A DNA stretch of 64,000 bases. Source: Clostridia bacterium. Lineage in GTDB: Bacteria > Bacillota > Clostridia > Oscillospirales > Acutalibacteraceae. Below the pieces are notes generated by a model. It had not been told where the DNA came from and made no database searches. It saw only the letters and a list, made by a program, of their open reading frames with translations. A program made the translations under genes and the position numbers. Below, piece by piece: positions 43,056 through 51,628 of this stretch. Numbering within the stretch: position 1 is the stretch's first letter; the number at the start of each line of letters is the position of its first letter. The stretch covers positions 50,596 through 114,595 of the forward strand of contig JAFXBF010000016.1 in NCBI GenBank assembly GCA_017516745.1, given 5' to 3'.

Positions 43056-45242
43056 TTACGCATTATGAATTTTTCCGTTTCTCACTTTAATTTCAAACGT
43101 TTTATGTATATCCGTGCAGGATGTGCCGACGAGGATGGAGTAATCGCCGTCGTGCATTCCCAAATTCATTTTGCGGTCGTAGTAGAGGAAGGCTTCGTTG
43201 GGTACGGCAATGCTGAGCTTGGCTTTTTCGCCCTTTTTTAGCTCAACACGTTTGTATGCCTTGAGCTCCTTTACGGGCATTACAACGTCGCAAAACTTAC
43301 CCGAAAGATAAATCTGCACAACCTCTGCGCCGTCAAAATCACCCGTGTTTTCTGCGGTGAGCTCAATATTCAGGCTGTCACCGTTGTTTATGCACTCAAA
43401 ATTATCAAGCGCAAAGCTCGTATAGGAAAGACCGTAGCCAAAGGGATAACGGGGTGAGCCGTCGTTTTCGACGTAGCCGTAGCCTCTGCCCGAGGGCTTA
43501 TATGAATAGAAAAGCGGCACCTGACCGACGGTTTTAGGGAAGGTTATGGGCAGCTTTCCGCTGGGGCTGATTTCGCCGAAGAGGATTTCGCAGATTGCCT
43601 GTGCGCCCTGTTCACCGGGGTACCACGCTTCAAGTATTGCTCCGCAGCCGTCAACCCAACTGCACATATCAACGGGCGAGCCGTTGAGCAGAATTACTGC
43701 GGAGTTTTTGTTTGCGGCGGTCATTCTGCGTATGCTTTCTTCCTGGTCGGTCTTTACAACCATTTCAATTTTGCCGACTATTGTTGCGCTTTCGTCCTTC
43801 TGTACCGTGCGTGTAACACCGGGCAGGCGGATATCGGAGCGGTCAAGGCCTTCACCCTCAACAAGTGCCGTCATATAAATTGCGGCATCGCACTCGGCGG
43901 CAACCTTTTCGATGTCTTCATCCTCAGCAAAAATAACCTCGGCACAGCCGTCAAGGTATTCACGAAGATATTGAAGCGGCGTTTTTGCATCCTCTGCCGT
44001 CCAATCTACTTCGAACGGGCCCGAGTAATTCTTGCCTACGGGGAAAACATCCACACCCATACCGAATACGGCAAGCTTTTTGATTTTGTTTTTGTCAAAC
44101 GGCAGTACGCTCTCGTTTTTGAGCAGTACCATAGCTCTGCGTGCGGTTTCAAGGGCAAGGCGCTTATGCTCCTCGCAACGGACAAGGTTTTTTGCTTCTT
44201 CTCTGTCGGCAAAGGGCTTGTCCATAAGACCTACGGCGTACTTTGCCGTGAGCACACGCAAAAGCGCACGGTCAATGTCGGCCTCGGTTATCCAGCTCTC
44301 ATTATACGCCTTCATCAGGTCGTCGTAAGAATTCTGCGGAAGGTCAACGTCAAGACCTGCCTTGAGGCTGTCTGCCTGTGCCTTCCACTCCGCATCGTAA
44401 AGCTGATGTGCTTCCCACACACCCTCTACAGAGTTGTAGTCCGAAACAACAAAGCCCTCAAAGCCCCACTCACCACGCAGAATGTCGGTCAGCAGCCTTT
44501 CGTTACAGGTGCAGGGCACACCGTCCCAGCTGTTGTAGGCGGACATAATCGACATTGCTCCGCCTTCTTTGATGCACTTTTCAAAGGGCTTTAAATAAAC
44601 CTCACGCATTGTGCGTTCGCAGGTGTCCGAAACGTTGGAATCCCTGCCGCCGTAGGAATAGTTGTCCGCATAGTGCTTCGGGGTGGCGATAACGCCGTTT
44701 TTCTGTAAGCCTCGGCAAACAGCCGCACCGAGGTCGGAATTAATCAGCACATCCTCGCCGAAGGACTCGATTGTCCTGCCCCAGCGGCAGTCACGCACAA
44801 CGTTTACAACGGGGGTGAGTGCCTGCCTTACGCCGACAACGGCACACTCCTTGCCGATAACGTCTGCAATCTGTTCAACAAGGTCAACGTCAAACATCGA
44901 AGCCATACCGATAGGCTGGGGAAAGCAGGTTGCCATACCCCATTGCGCACCGTGAAGCGCCTCGGCGTGCTCAATCGGCGGAATGGACTGGGAGTTTTGA
45001 GCCATACTCTTGCGGATATCCTCGTTTATCGCATCAACAACCTCTTCGGTCGGAACGGCACAGCCTCTTTGCTCGTGCAGAAAGTGACCGGGGTTGCGGA
45101 AATTGCCGAATTTGTAAAGACGCCTCTCCTCGTAATCCTCACGGATGGGATAAAGCATCTGGCAGGAAAGCTGGCATATTTTTTCTTCGAGCGTGAGCTT
45201 TGCCATAAGTTCCTTTGCTCGCTCTGTCGGAGTTTTGTGCAT
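43056..45242 (-). CDS. GH3-family beta-glycosidase, 728 residues
   Basis: I start at ATG 45242 with AAGGAGAG upstream; an earlier in-frame start is unlikely. The GH3 N-terminal barrel shows SMFDVDLVEQIADVIGKE, TPKHYADNYSYGGRDS and the nucleophile Asp in GFVVSDYNSVEGV. The C-terminal alpha/beta sandwich (GPFEVDWTAEDAKTPLQYL) and a fibronectin-III-like end (AENTGDFDGAEVVQIYLSG) complete the normal architecture. There is no signal peptide, so it is cytoplasmic; the activity is beta-glucosidase or beta-xylosidase type. The last residues (KIHNA) and the stop lie in a short repeated sequence. Confidence 0.93.
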   Translation of the reverse strand: MHKTPTERAKELMAKLTLEEKICQLSCQMLYPIREDYEERRLYKFGNFRNPGHFLHEQRGCAVPTEEVVDAINEDIRKSMAQNSQSIPPIEHAEALHGAQWGMATCFPQPIGMASMFDVDLVEQIADVIGKECAVVGVRQALTPVVNVVRDCRWGRTIESFGEDVLINSDLGAAVCRGLQKNGVIATPKHYADNYSYGGRDSNVSDTCERTMREVYLKPFEKCIKEGGAMSIMSAYNSWDGVPCTCNERLLTDILRGEWGFEGFVVSDYNSVEGVWEAHQLYDAEWKAQADSLKAGLDVDLPQNSYDDLMKAYNESWITEADIDRALLRVLTAKYAVGLMDKPFADREEAKNLVRCEEHKRLALETARRAMVLLKNESVLPFDKNKIKKLAVFGMGVDVFPVGKNYSGPFEVDWTAEDAKTPLQYLREYLDGCAEVIFAEDEDIEKVAAECDAAIYMTALVEGEGLDRSDIRLPGVTRTVQKDESATIVGKIEMVVKTDQEESIRRMTAANKNSAVILLNGSPVDMCSWVDGCGAILEAWYPGEQGAQAICEILFGEISPSGKLPITFPKTVGQVPLFYSYKPSGRGYGYVENDGSPRYPFGYGLSYTSFALDNFECINNGDSLNIELTAENTGDFDGAEVVQIYLSGKFCDVVMPVKELKAYKRVELKKGEKAKLSIAVPNEAFLYYDRKMNLGMHDGDYSILVGTSCTDIHKTFEIKVRNGKIHNA

Positions 45243-45324
45243 AGTTTTTTCTCTCCTTTTGAAAAGGTTAAATTCATAATACCACAACTTCTTCCAAACC
45301 GCAAACATATCATTTATAAAAAAC

Positions 45325-46611
45325 TTACTCTTTTTCTTGCAAACACATAAAAACAAATTCTTCGTCTTTGCCGTGTCTGTCTTTTTCAATATCTTTATAC
45401 TGTTTTTTAAAACCACAGCTTTTATAACACTTTATTGCTCTTTGATTCCAAGAGCGTACTTGCACCCATATTGTTTTATTCGGGTATCGTTTTTTTGCTT
45501 CGGAAATACCTTGAAGAAGATATACCTTTCCGAGTTTTTTGCCGCATTTTTCGGGAGAAAGCCCAATGCCTAGGAAGAACTTATCGTTTTTGCAGTAAAT
45601 GTTTATGTATGCGTTGAGAGTGTCGTTTTCCCAGAAACACAAATAGTTTTTGCACTTTTCTTCTTCCAGCATGGAGCCTGATACTTCATCATATTCGCAA
45701 TTATAAACATTATAGGGTGGAGGGTATTTCCAAGAACAGATGTCTTTTACGGCAGCTTCCGAAATAAAGTATTCTGTTCCGCTTTTTAACTTAACAAAAG
45801 CAGCAAACGCCTTGTTCAGTTTCCGATAGGGCAGATTTGCAACCTCTTTGAGCGTGTATGTTTTCATAAGGTACTCAACAAATTTGCAGCCGAGGTAGTA
45901 GCCGACATCGGAGTGACCGTTGTAAGAGCACCAATCGCCGAAAAAGTCCTGCACGCTTTCTTTTTTATCAAGTCGGCGCAGATATTCTTTTTTGATTTCG
46001 CTTTCGTTTTCACGGCACCAGTCGAGCCAGCCGTCTTTATTCTGGTGATAAAAGTTTTCATCGCCGCACAGAATGTGCTCGCAAACCATAGCAACGCCCT
46101 CTTGGTATAAGTGCTGTATGCCTTTTCTGCGCTTTGTGAAATCCGGCAGATATAATTTGCCGTTGAGCTTATGCCACAGGTGACCGATTTCGTGCAGAAT
46201 AAGGGCACGCATATTCGTTTCATCGTCCCAATCAAGCTCAATTATTTTTTCAATTCCGAGAAGCACGGTGCTTTTGCCGTCAAGCGTTGTTGCCCAGCCT
46301 GCACCGTTGCAAAGCCCGAGGTAAAGAACAATATTTATATCGGGCTCTTCGTCAAAAAGCTTTGTGAGGTTTTCGTTAAGGGTTTCAATAACCGCCTGAA
46401 AATTATTGTTAACAAAGTCAATTCTTTCAGTGTTCAAAGCCTGTTCAAGCACGGGCAGAACCTGCTTTTCAAAGTCATATTCCTTTGCATCGCTTTCGCA
46501 TTTTTGCGGCAATTCTTTCGATATTTCGCTTGCATATCTTCTCCATACGGCAATATCAAAGTCGTTCGGAAAAAGAGTTTTGATTTTGTCGCAGGTGTTT
46601 ATTATTTTCAT
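45325..46611 (-). CDS. Metallopeptidase-like domain fused to GNAT acetyltransferase, 428 residues
   Basis: The N-terminal ~260 residues resemble the DUF2268-type predicted zinc peptidases. There is an HExxH-type motif in LILHEIGHLWHKLNG (~140) and a downstream Glu in LYQEGVAMVCEHIL. The C-terminal ~140 residues form a GNAT fold: FFLGIGLSPEKCGKKLGKVY, VRSWNQRAIKCYKSCGFKKQ with the acetyl-CoA end motif. The two halves are in one unbroken frame. Neither substrate is known. It follows the TIM-barrel hydrolase gene by 18 bp in a minus-strand cluster. Fusion to GNAT suggests regulation by acetylation or a bifunctional modifier. Confidence 0.78.
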   Translation of the reverse strand: MKIINTCDKIKTLFPNDFDIAVWRRYASEISKELPQKCESDAKEYDFEKQVLPVLEQALNTERIDFVNNNFQAVIETLNENLTKLFDEEPDINIVLYLGLCNGAGWATTLDGKSTVLLGIEKIIELDWDDETNMRALILHEIGHLWHKLNGKLYLPDFTKRRKGIQHLYQEGVAMVCEHILCGDENFYHQNKDGWLDWCRENESEIKKEYLRRLDKKESVQDFFGDWCSYNGHSDVGYYLGCKFVEYLMKTYTLKEVANLPYRKLNKAFAAFVKLKSGTEYFISEAAVKDICSWKYPPPYNVYNCEYDEVSGSMLEEEKCKNYLCFWENDTLNAYINIYCKNDKFFLGIGLSPEKCGKKLGKVYLLQGISEAKKRYPNKTIWVQVRSWNQRAIKCYKSCGFKKQYKDIEKDRHGKDEEFVFMCLQEKE

Positions 46612-46629
46612 AAAAAATCATCCCTGTTA

Positions 46630-48393
46630 TTAACTTAATTCAAAAACCGCCGTATCAAATTTTTTCATATTGAGCGTGAGTTCATCCGTTTCGCACGCAT
46701 TCATATCTGTGCCGAGAAGCGGTTTGATTTTATATTTCTGCGGTAAGGTGATTTTAACTTCTCCGTCGTTTACCGAATGGACGGCTAAAAAGCCCTCGCC
46801 ACAGTAAATTACGTTGCCGTCGGAATTATAGCAATGAATGCCCGACGAAACAAGGAAATCACGCAGCTCATCAACGCTGTAAAACGGCTTTTCTTCGCTT
46901 GTGTGAAGGTAAGGAATGCTGAGCTTTTTACAAAGCTCAACCGCCGCTCTGCCGCTGTCGGTGGGTAAGGGGGCTGTGAAGATTGCCGCACGGTAATTTT
47001 TAATCACTTTTTCGGCGTCCTCGACAAGGCACAAATCAAAGGGGATGCCCGAATTGCCCATTCTTATCCTTGTGTGGTTTACGGCGTGGCAAAGCTCACT
47101 GCCTGTTGGATTATTGAGGTACGCTTTTTCATCGATGAACAAAACCGTTTCTGCTTGCGGATATTGTTCTGTGTTTTTATCCTTTGCAATTTCTGCAATT
47201 GCCCTCATTTTTGCCATTTCGGACATAATCTCATCACTATGGTACCAGCCTCCCCACATATCAAACCACCATATACCCGAAGCCTTTGTAAGCTGGTGCG
47301 CAAAGGCCTTGCGGATTGCGGAAAGGGAGAGCTCTTGACTTTCGGGTCCGCACCATACGGTTTTGTTTCCGTTACCGTCGTGCAGTTCATAAATTCCGTC
47401 ACGGTATCTGCCCGGGCGTGAAGCCTGCATTCTTTGGGTTAAATGTGTTCTGATGTCGCATTCAACAAAATACAGCTTGCCGTGTTCCTTTACCGACTGT
47501 GCGGTGAGCATATCTCCCCAGTCAAAGCCGAGGCTTCGGTTTTCGTCGTAACAGCAAGGGGAGGAGAAAAAGTCTATGTAAGGTGAATCAATAATAAGCC
47601 TCAGCCCGTGCAGACCCCACAGGGGATTGTTTACATAGGCGTTGTAGCCGTAGAAAACGCCTGCAATCTGCTCGCCGTTTATGTGCTCCTTGAGCACCCT
47701 TGCAAAATGCTCAACGGTTTTCGCTGCCTCTTCACAGCAGAATTCGCCGTAGCAGCTGTCTTTACCCAAATCGTCTTTGGCTAAATCCGGCACATCGGTT
47801 ATGTCGTATTTTTCTTTCATCCAAAGGCGGAATTTTTGCAACCCCATATCGGAAAACGAGCCCGAAAGGTCGTGATGCATCCACTCCTGCGTGGTGCCAC
47901 CGCAAAGCTGATACCCTGCAACTCTGTCGGCGTAAGGTGCATTGCGTATGTGCGAAACAAGTTTTTTCAGAAGCTCTGAACCGTCATATTTAAACAAATC
48001 GGAATAAAGTGATTCCCGTCTGCCCGTCGGTGTTTCAACGGTTTCGTCAAGGTGTGCTTCAATCCATTTGCGTGGCATTGCTATGTTTATTCTCGGAAAA
48101 ATAAACGCATCGGGGCATTCATCAAGAATACGGTTAACCGTGCCGTCAAATTCATTATAATCGGGGCTGTCACCCTCGAAAATACCCGTTAAAAACGGCG
48201 TGAAGCCCGTAACATTGTTAATCGGCAAATCGGTAAAGGAAACATTGACGAAAAACATTCTGTATCCGCTTGCGATAAAATCGGAATATTCGGCACACTC
48301 CTCAAAATAAGCGGTGTACGCAAGCGGAGCGTACAATTCCCCGTCAATTTTTATGTACGGCCTGCCGTGTTGAAATTCGATTGAAGATGTCAT
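46630..48393 (-). CDS. TIM-barrel glycoside hydrolase-like protein (clan GH-A-like), 587 residues
   Basis: The N-terminal 380 residues read as a (beta/alpha)8 hydrolase. They include FQHGRPYIKIDGELYAPLAY, AFIFPRINIAMPRKW, VAGYQLCGGTTQEWMHHD and, late in the barrel, LYFVECDIRTHL, where the Glu is a candidate catalytic acid or nucleophile. A second domain (AETVLFIDEKAYLNN and on) resembles the trimerisation domain of GH42-type beta-galactosidases. I do not recognise the exact family. No signal peptide, so the substrate would be an imported oligosaccharide. It starts 4 bp after the methyltransferase gene, with AAGGTG as ribosome site. Confidence 0.68.
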   Translation of the reverse strand: MTSSIEFQHGRPYIKIDGELYAPLAYTAYFEECAEYSDFIASGYRMFFVNVSFTDLPINNVTGFTPFLTGIFEGDSPDYNEFDGTVNRILDECPDAFIFPRINIAMPRKWIEAHLDETVETPTGRRESLYSDLFKYDGSELLKKLVSHIRNAPYADRVAGYQLCGGTTQEWMHHDLSGSFSDMGLQKFRLWMKEKYDITDVPDLAKDDLGKDSCYGEFCCEEAAKTVEHFARVLKEHINGEQIAGVFYGYNAYVNNPLWGLHGLRLIIDSPYIDFFSSPCCYDENRSLGFDWGDMLTAQSVKEHGKLYFVECDIRTHLTQRMQASRPGRYRDGIYELHDGNGNKTVWCGPESQELSLSAIRKAFAHQLTKASGIWWFDMWGGWYHSDEIMSEMAKMRAIAEIAKDKNTEQYPQAETVLFIDEKAYLNNPTGSELCHAVNHTRIRMGNSGIPFDLCLVEDAEKVIKNYRAAIFTAPLPTDSGRAAVELCKKLSIPYLHTSEEKPFYSVDELRDFLVSSGIHCYNSDGNVIYCGEGFLAVHSVNDGEVKITLPQKYKIKPLLGTDMNACETDELTLNMKKFDTAVFELS

Positions 48394-48397
48394 TTTA

Positions 48398-49186
48398 TCA
48401 CCTTGTTTTTCTTGCCAGCTGTAAATCTATTGTGTCATAAATTTCTATTTTTCCGCCGTGGCGGTTAACGGCTTTTTCTATTTCGGAAAAGAACTCGTTT
48501 CGGATTGTTTCCTCAATGGCGATGTGGTCGGAATATGTGCCGAGAAGCATTGTGTATTCCTTTGCAGTGAAAGTCCGTGTACGGTAAAACAGTTTGTATT
48601 GAATATCCGTAAAGCCGTATTTTTCGGCAATCAATGCCCTGCTTCGTGCTTGTTCCTCGGTGTATTCTTTTGGCTTTTGCTGCTCTTTGTTGTAATATTT
48701 ATAATAGTATTCTGCATAAATCCGGTCAATTTCTTCCGATAAAGCGGGGTTGCCCTTATCACGGTACGGATGGTTTGCAAAGCGGCAGAACACACCGCCG
48801 TCTTTGAGTATATCATAAACCTTTTTGTATCCGATTTCTTCGGGTATCCAATGAAATGCAGATGCAGAATAAATCAGGTCATATTTACCTCTTAAATCAA
48901 TATCTTCAAACCTTTCCGAAACTGCCGAAAAGTTAGGGTATGCTCTGAATTTGTCACGGCAGATTTCGCAGAAGTTTTCACCGTAATCTATTGCAAGCAA
49001 AGCACAACCTGTTTTAAGAACAGGTAATGTCGCCTGACCGCCGCCTATACCGATTTCAATAACATGGCTGTTTTCATCTATTGGTGCGTATTCAAAAATT
49101 GCCCTGTATAATTCGTCAACATATCCCGGTCGCAGTTTTTCATAACTGTCTGCAACGGTGTCAAAAGTCCAGTTTAATTCATTCAT
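48398..49186 (-). CDS. Class I SAM-dependent methyltransferase, 262 residues
   Basis: The glycine-rich SAM loop is SHVIEIGIGGGQATLPVL (~40-57), followed by the acidic LLAIDYGENFCEICRDK and motif YDLIYSASAFHWIPEE. The His-Trp pair after SASAF is typical of small-molecule methyltransferases of the UbiE/Methyltransf_11 type. Substrate unknown. It is the first gene of a minus-strand cluster with the TIM-barrel hydrolase and the metallopeptidase-GNAT fusion. Confidence 0.88.
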   Translation of the reverse strand: MNELNWTFDTVADSYEKLRPGYVDELYRAIFEYAPIDENSHVIEIGIGGGQATLPVLKTGCALLAIDYGENFCEICRDKFRAYPNFSAVSERFEDIDLRGKYDLIYSASAFHWIPEEIGYKKVYDILKDGGVFCRFANHPYRDKGNPALSEEIDRIYAEYYYKYYNKEQQKPKEYTEEQARSRALIAEKYGFTDIQYKLFYRTRTFTAKEYTMLLGTYSDHIAIEETIRNEFFSEIEKAVNRHGGKIEIYDTIDLQLARKTR

Positions 49187-49240
49187 TGGCGTTGTTCTCC
49201 CATAAACTAAAAAGTAACAGCATTGTCAGAGTGTAGCATT

Positions 49241-49363
49241 ACCTCCTTTTCAAAGGAGGTGGCACGGCGTAAGCCGTGACGGAGAATTGCAAAATTATAT
49301 GAAGATTGAATTCCAACGAACAATCCTCAGTCACCTTCGGTGACAGCTCCTTTAAAAAGGAGC
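49241..49363. repeat. MITE-like palindromic repeat (CTCCTTT type)
   Basis: A chain of palindromes: ACCTCCTTTTCAAAGGAGGT, GGCACGGCGTAAGCCGTGAC, CAGTCACCTTCGGTGACAG and CTCCTTTAAAAAGGAG. Its ends are inverted copies. The right end overlaps the 3' end of the GrpB/kinase gene and encodes its last residues and stop. Confidence 0.75.
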
Positions 49364-50359
49364 GTTTACCAAAGCCTTAAAATACCTGTCCGCTTCTTCG
49401 TGTGAGTGTAATATTATCACTTGTTTCTCTGTTTTGTATTTGTCAATTAATTCGTATATTCTCGGCAACGATGTTTTAGAAAAATCCCTTATAAACCCTT
49501 CAAATTCGGGGTCAAGCTCTTTTTCATTCCACGGCAAATCGTACCTGCCCTTGCCGAGCCTTTCTGTTGCGCCCTGCAAACAAACCTCAACGGGCAAATC
49601 GAAAAGAAAAACCGTGTCGCATTCTTTGAGCCGAATTTCAATTGTTCGATTATAATTGCCGTCGATTATCCATTCGTCAGTTGCAAATATTTCCGATATT
49701 CTTTCGTCAAATTCTTCTCTCGGAATATGCGTTTTGTCAGGCTTATGCCATATAGCATCCAGATGATATAACGGCAAGCCCGTGTATTTATGAAGTTTTT
49801 CTGCAAAGGTAGTCTTGCCGCTACCCGGACAGCCGATTACAATTACTTTTTGCATTTCTATCTTTTTGTAAATCTCCTCAATGCACGGGGCTTTGAATTT
49901 GATATAATCATCAATGCTGTCGGGGAAAATTTTCGCCCCTTCTTCTTTTATTCTGCTGTATCGGGTTACGGCTTCGGGGTGGTTGCGCAGATAATCTCTG
50001 AACGCAATGTGTCGGCGAAGCTCTGCCGAAAATTCGGGACAGACATACAAATGATGTTTGGGTAAATCCGTGCTGCCCCTGTAATCAAAAGCCTCTCTGT
50101 CTTTAATTCCGAGGTTGCCCTCGTGTATGTAGCCGAGAGTTGCCAGCCTTTCAACAACCTTGTCAAACACAGAATAATCCTTGATAACAATATCAATGTC
50201 AATAATCGGCTTTGCCGACAGCCCCTCAACAGATGTGCTGCCGATATGTTCAATGCCGATTGCCGTATCCTTTACAGCCGTTAAAAGATATTGCCTGATT
50301 ATTTCAAAATCATTTTTCCATTGTTCATTATACGGAACAACAATAACTTTTCTCGCCAT
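49352..50359 (-). CDS. GrpB (UPF0157) nucleotidyltransferase fused to a FlaR-like P-loop kinase, 335 residues
   Basis: Residues 1-165 match the GrpB/UPF0157 family (IGIEHIGSTSVEGLSAKPII with DIDIV, then FDYRGSTDLPKHHLYVC). Residues ~170-335 are a DNA-topology-modulation FlaR-like adenylate-kinase-type P-loop protein: VIVIGCPGSGKTTFAEKLH, YHLDAIWHKPDKTHIPREEF and WIIDGNYNRTIE. The two are usually separate genes; here they share a frame. Both families probably modify nucleotides or small phosphorylated substrates. The C-terminal APF and stop are encoded by the neighbouring repeat. No linked gene explains the substrate. Confidence 0.87.
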   Translation of the reverse strand: MARKVIVVPYNEQWKNDFEIIRQYLLTAVKDTAIGIEHIGSTSVEGLSAKPIIDIDIVIKDYSVFDKVVERLATLGYIHEGNLGIKDREAFDYRGSTDLPKHHLYVCPEFSAELRRHIAFRDYLRNHPEAVTRYSRIKEEGAKIFPDSIDDYIKFKAPCIEEIYKKIEMQKVIVIGCPGSGKTTFAEKLHKYTGLPLYHLDAIWHKPDKTHIPREEFDERISEIFATDEWIIDGNYNRTIEIRLKECDTVFLFDLPVEVCLQGATERLGKGRYDLPWNEKELDPEFEGFIRDFSKTSLPRIYELIDKYKTEKQVIILHSHEEADRYFKALVNAPF

Positions 50360-50379
50360 TGCTTAAACTTCCTTCCTTG

Positions 50380-50617
50380 AATTACAGTTTGTCGAACGCT
50401 TTTACACCTCATCCACCGCCGTTCGGCGGTCCCCCTTCCCCTCAAGGGGAAGGCAAGAAGAGTTACTGCTATAGCTAATGGCTTCCCCTTTGAGGGGAAG
50501 CTGTCACCGCAGGTGACTGATGAGGTGTATGCGGAGCATTTTATAATCGGAGCGTAGCGACCCTTAATTTTGCACTTTGCGTTTTGCACTTTGCATTCAT
50601 TTCGACAAACCGTAATT
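50380..50617. repeat. 238-bp element with 17-bp terminal inverted repeats
   Basis: AATTACAGTTTGTCGAA (50380-50396) and TTCGACAAACCGTAATT (50601-50617) are inverted copies with one mismatch. Near the right end is a GCAAAGTGCAAAACGC-type block that also occurs, inverted, at 62441-62500 in an element with the same ends. A second palindromic element is nested inside. The right inverted repeat encodes the last residues and stop of the acetyltransferase gene. Confidence 0.78.
50404..50528. repeat. Nested 125-bp palindromic element (ACACCTCATC type)
   Basis: ACACCTCATC (50404-50413) and GATGAGGTGT (50519-50528) are perfect 10-bp terminal inverted repeats. The interior holds CACCGCCGTTCGGCGGT and CTTCCCCTCAAGGGGAAG hairpins and a TCACCGCAGGTGA hairpin. 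No coding potential. Confidence 0.75.
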
Positions 50618-51378
50618 TATCTCATATCCGTCTTTGAAAACAAAACCTATAATTTTCCCTTCGCTATACAGTGCTTTGAAGCTTACTGCTTTATTTTCTC
50701 TTGCTCTGAATGCCATTTTGCGCACGGCGGTTTTGCGGAATTTTTTATTATTCTCACGGCAGTATTTTTTCCACACGCCGTGCATTTCTTTTATCTGCGC
50801 TTTGTTGTACGGGTTTACGGTAATTAAATCGGTCGGGGTAATAAGTGCTGAAATTGCGTTTTCAATTTCAACATCCTTTTCGGTCAGGTGTTTGATATAA
50901 ACAAGGTGCCGTCCCCAGCCTTGGTGAAGCCCCGTATCACAATAGCCCATAGCTTTCCAGAAATCAATGCCGCTTACCGGGTCGGGGCTGAGCAAAACTG
51001 TATTTGTTTCGTCGGCTTTAAAACATTTTCAATGTGAATGTTCAGTATTCTGCCGTAACCCTTTCTTCGGTGTTTCGGCGAAATATAAAAATCGTTTATC
51101 ACACCGTAGCTGTAAGGAATTGCAACAACATCGGTTGAAGATGTTTCTATCGATGCAAAACCGATTAACTCCTTGCCCGATTGTATAACAATAAAATGCT
51201 TTGTGTCGCTTTCGCAAACCATTTCAACAATGCTGTCAAACAAATTGTAAAATATCTTTTTTCTGCAGGGTGTTTCGCCTTGATTGCGTAAAGATTTTAT
51301 TTTATATTTGGCAAAAACTTTTCGCAAATTTTTATATTGGCTTATGTTTTCTTTTGTGAGCGGTCTGATTTCGTACAT
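50597..51378 (-). pseudogene. GNAT acetyltransferase split by a frameshift
   Basis: Translation from ATG 51378 (AGAGGA site) gives a GNAT N-terminus (MYEIRPLTKENISQYKN) and the acetyl-CoA loop DFYISPKHRRKGYGRILNIH, then runs into a stop at 50974. The expected continuation, starting VLLSPDPVSGIDFWKAMGYC, lies in the -1 frame. Restoring one A in the TTTTAAAGCC run near 51017-51022 joins the halves into ~260 residues. After the GNAT fold there is a helical extension ending INYGLSK, encoded by the repeat. This is a recent inactivation, a sequencing error or, less likely, programmed frameshifting. The leader carries a full attenuator. Confidence 0.8.
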
Positions 51379-51388
51379 TAAAAATCCT

Positions 51389-51488
51389 CTTTCCGTAAAA
51401 TAATAAAGGCACCTCCGAAACGGAGATGCCGACAATCTACGGAAAGATAATTATTTATCAATCGCAAACGGACAAAACGGCACTCCCG
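51389..51488 (-). promoter_or_regulatory. Transcription attenuator of the acetyltransferase gene
   Basis: Arm 2/3 is a terminator: GGCATCTCCG (51430-51421) with CGGAGGTGCC (51417-51408), then TTTATTATTTT. Arm 1, CGGGAGTGCCG (51488-51478) at the end of the leader-peptide frame, can pair with CGGCATCTCCG (51431-51421) over 11 positions (two wobbles, one mismatch) and would act as antiterminator. CTTTCCGT (51446-51439) can also pair with ACGGAAAG (51396-51389), which abuts the AGAGGA ribosome site of the gene. Confidence 0.72.
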
Positions 51489-51514
51489 AGTCGGAAACTG
51501 AAATTCATTGTCAT
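51458..51514 (-). CDS. Leader peptide of 18 residues (MTMNFSFRLGSAVLSVCD)
   Basis: ATG 51514 follows an AGGTGG ribosome site by 5 nt and the frame stops at 51458, just before the attenuator arms. GGACAAAA (at its ribosome site) and TTTTGTCC (inside the frame) can pair. Stalled ribosomes on such peptides control antibiotic-resistance and other genes in Firmicutes; the inducing signal here is unknown. Confidence 0.6.
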   Translation of the reverse strand: MTMNFSFRLGSAVLSVCD

Positions 51515-51546
51515 TTTGTCCACCTGCCTTTCGTTGATTTTTATTG

Positions 51547-51575
51547 ATTATAGCATCTGAAATTCAAAAAGTCAA
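51547..51575 (-). promoter_or_regulatory. Sigma-A promoter of the leader peptide/acetyltransferase unit
   Basis: TTGACT (51575-51570), 17 nt, TATAAT (51552-51547). The predicted leader is about 160 nt. Confidence 0.72.
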
Positions 51576-51628
51576 TTGAACGGTTAATAATAAAAGCAAA
51601 TGATTTTTTGAAATGGAGAATAAAAAAT

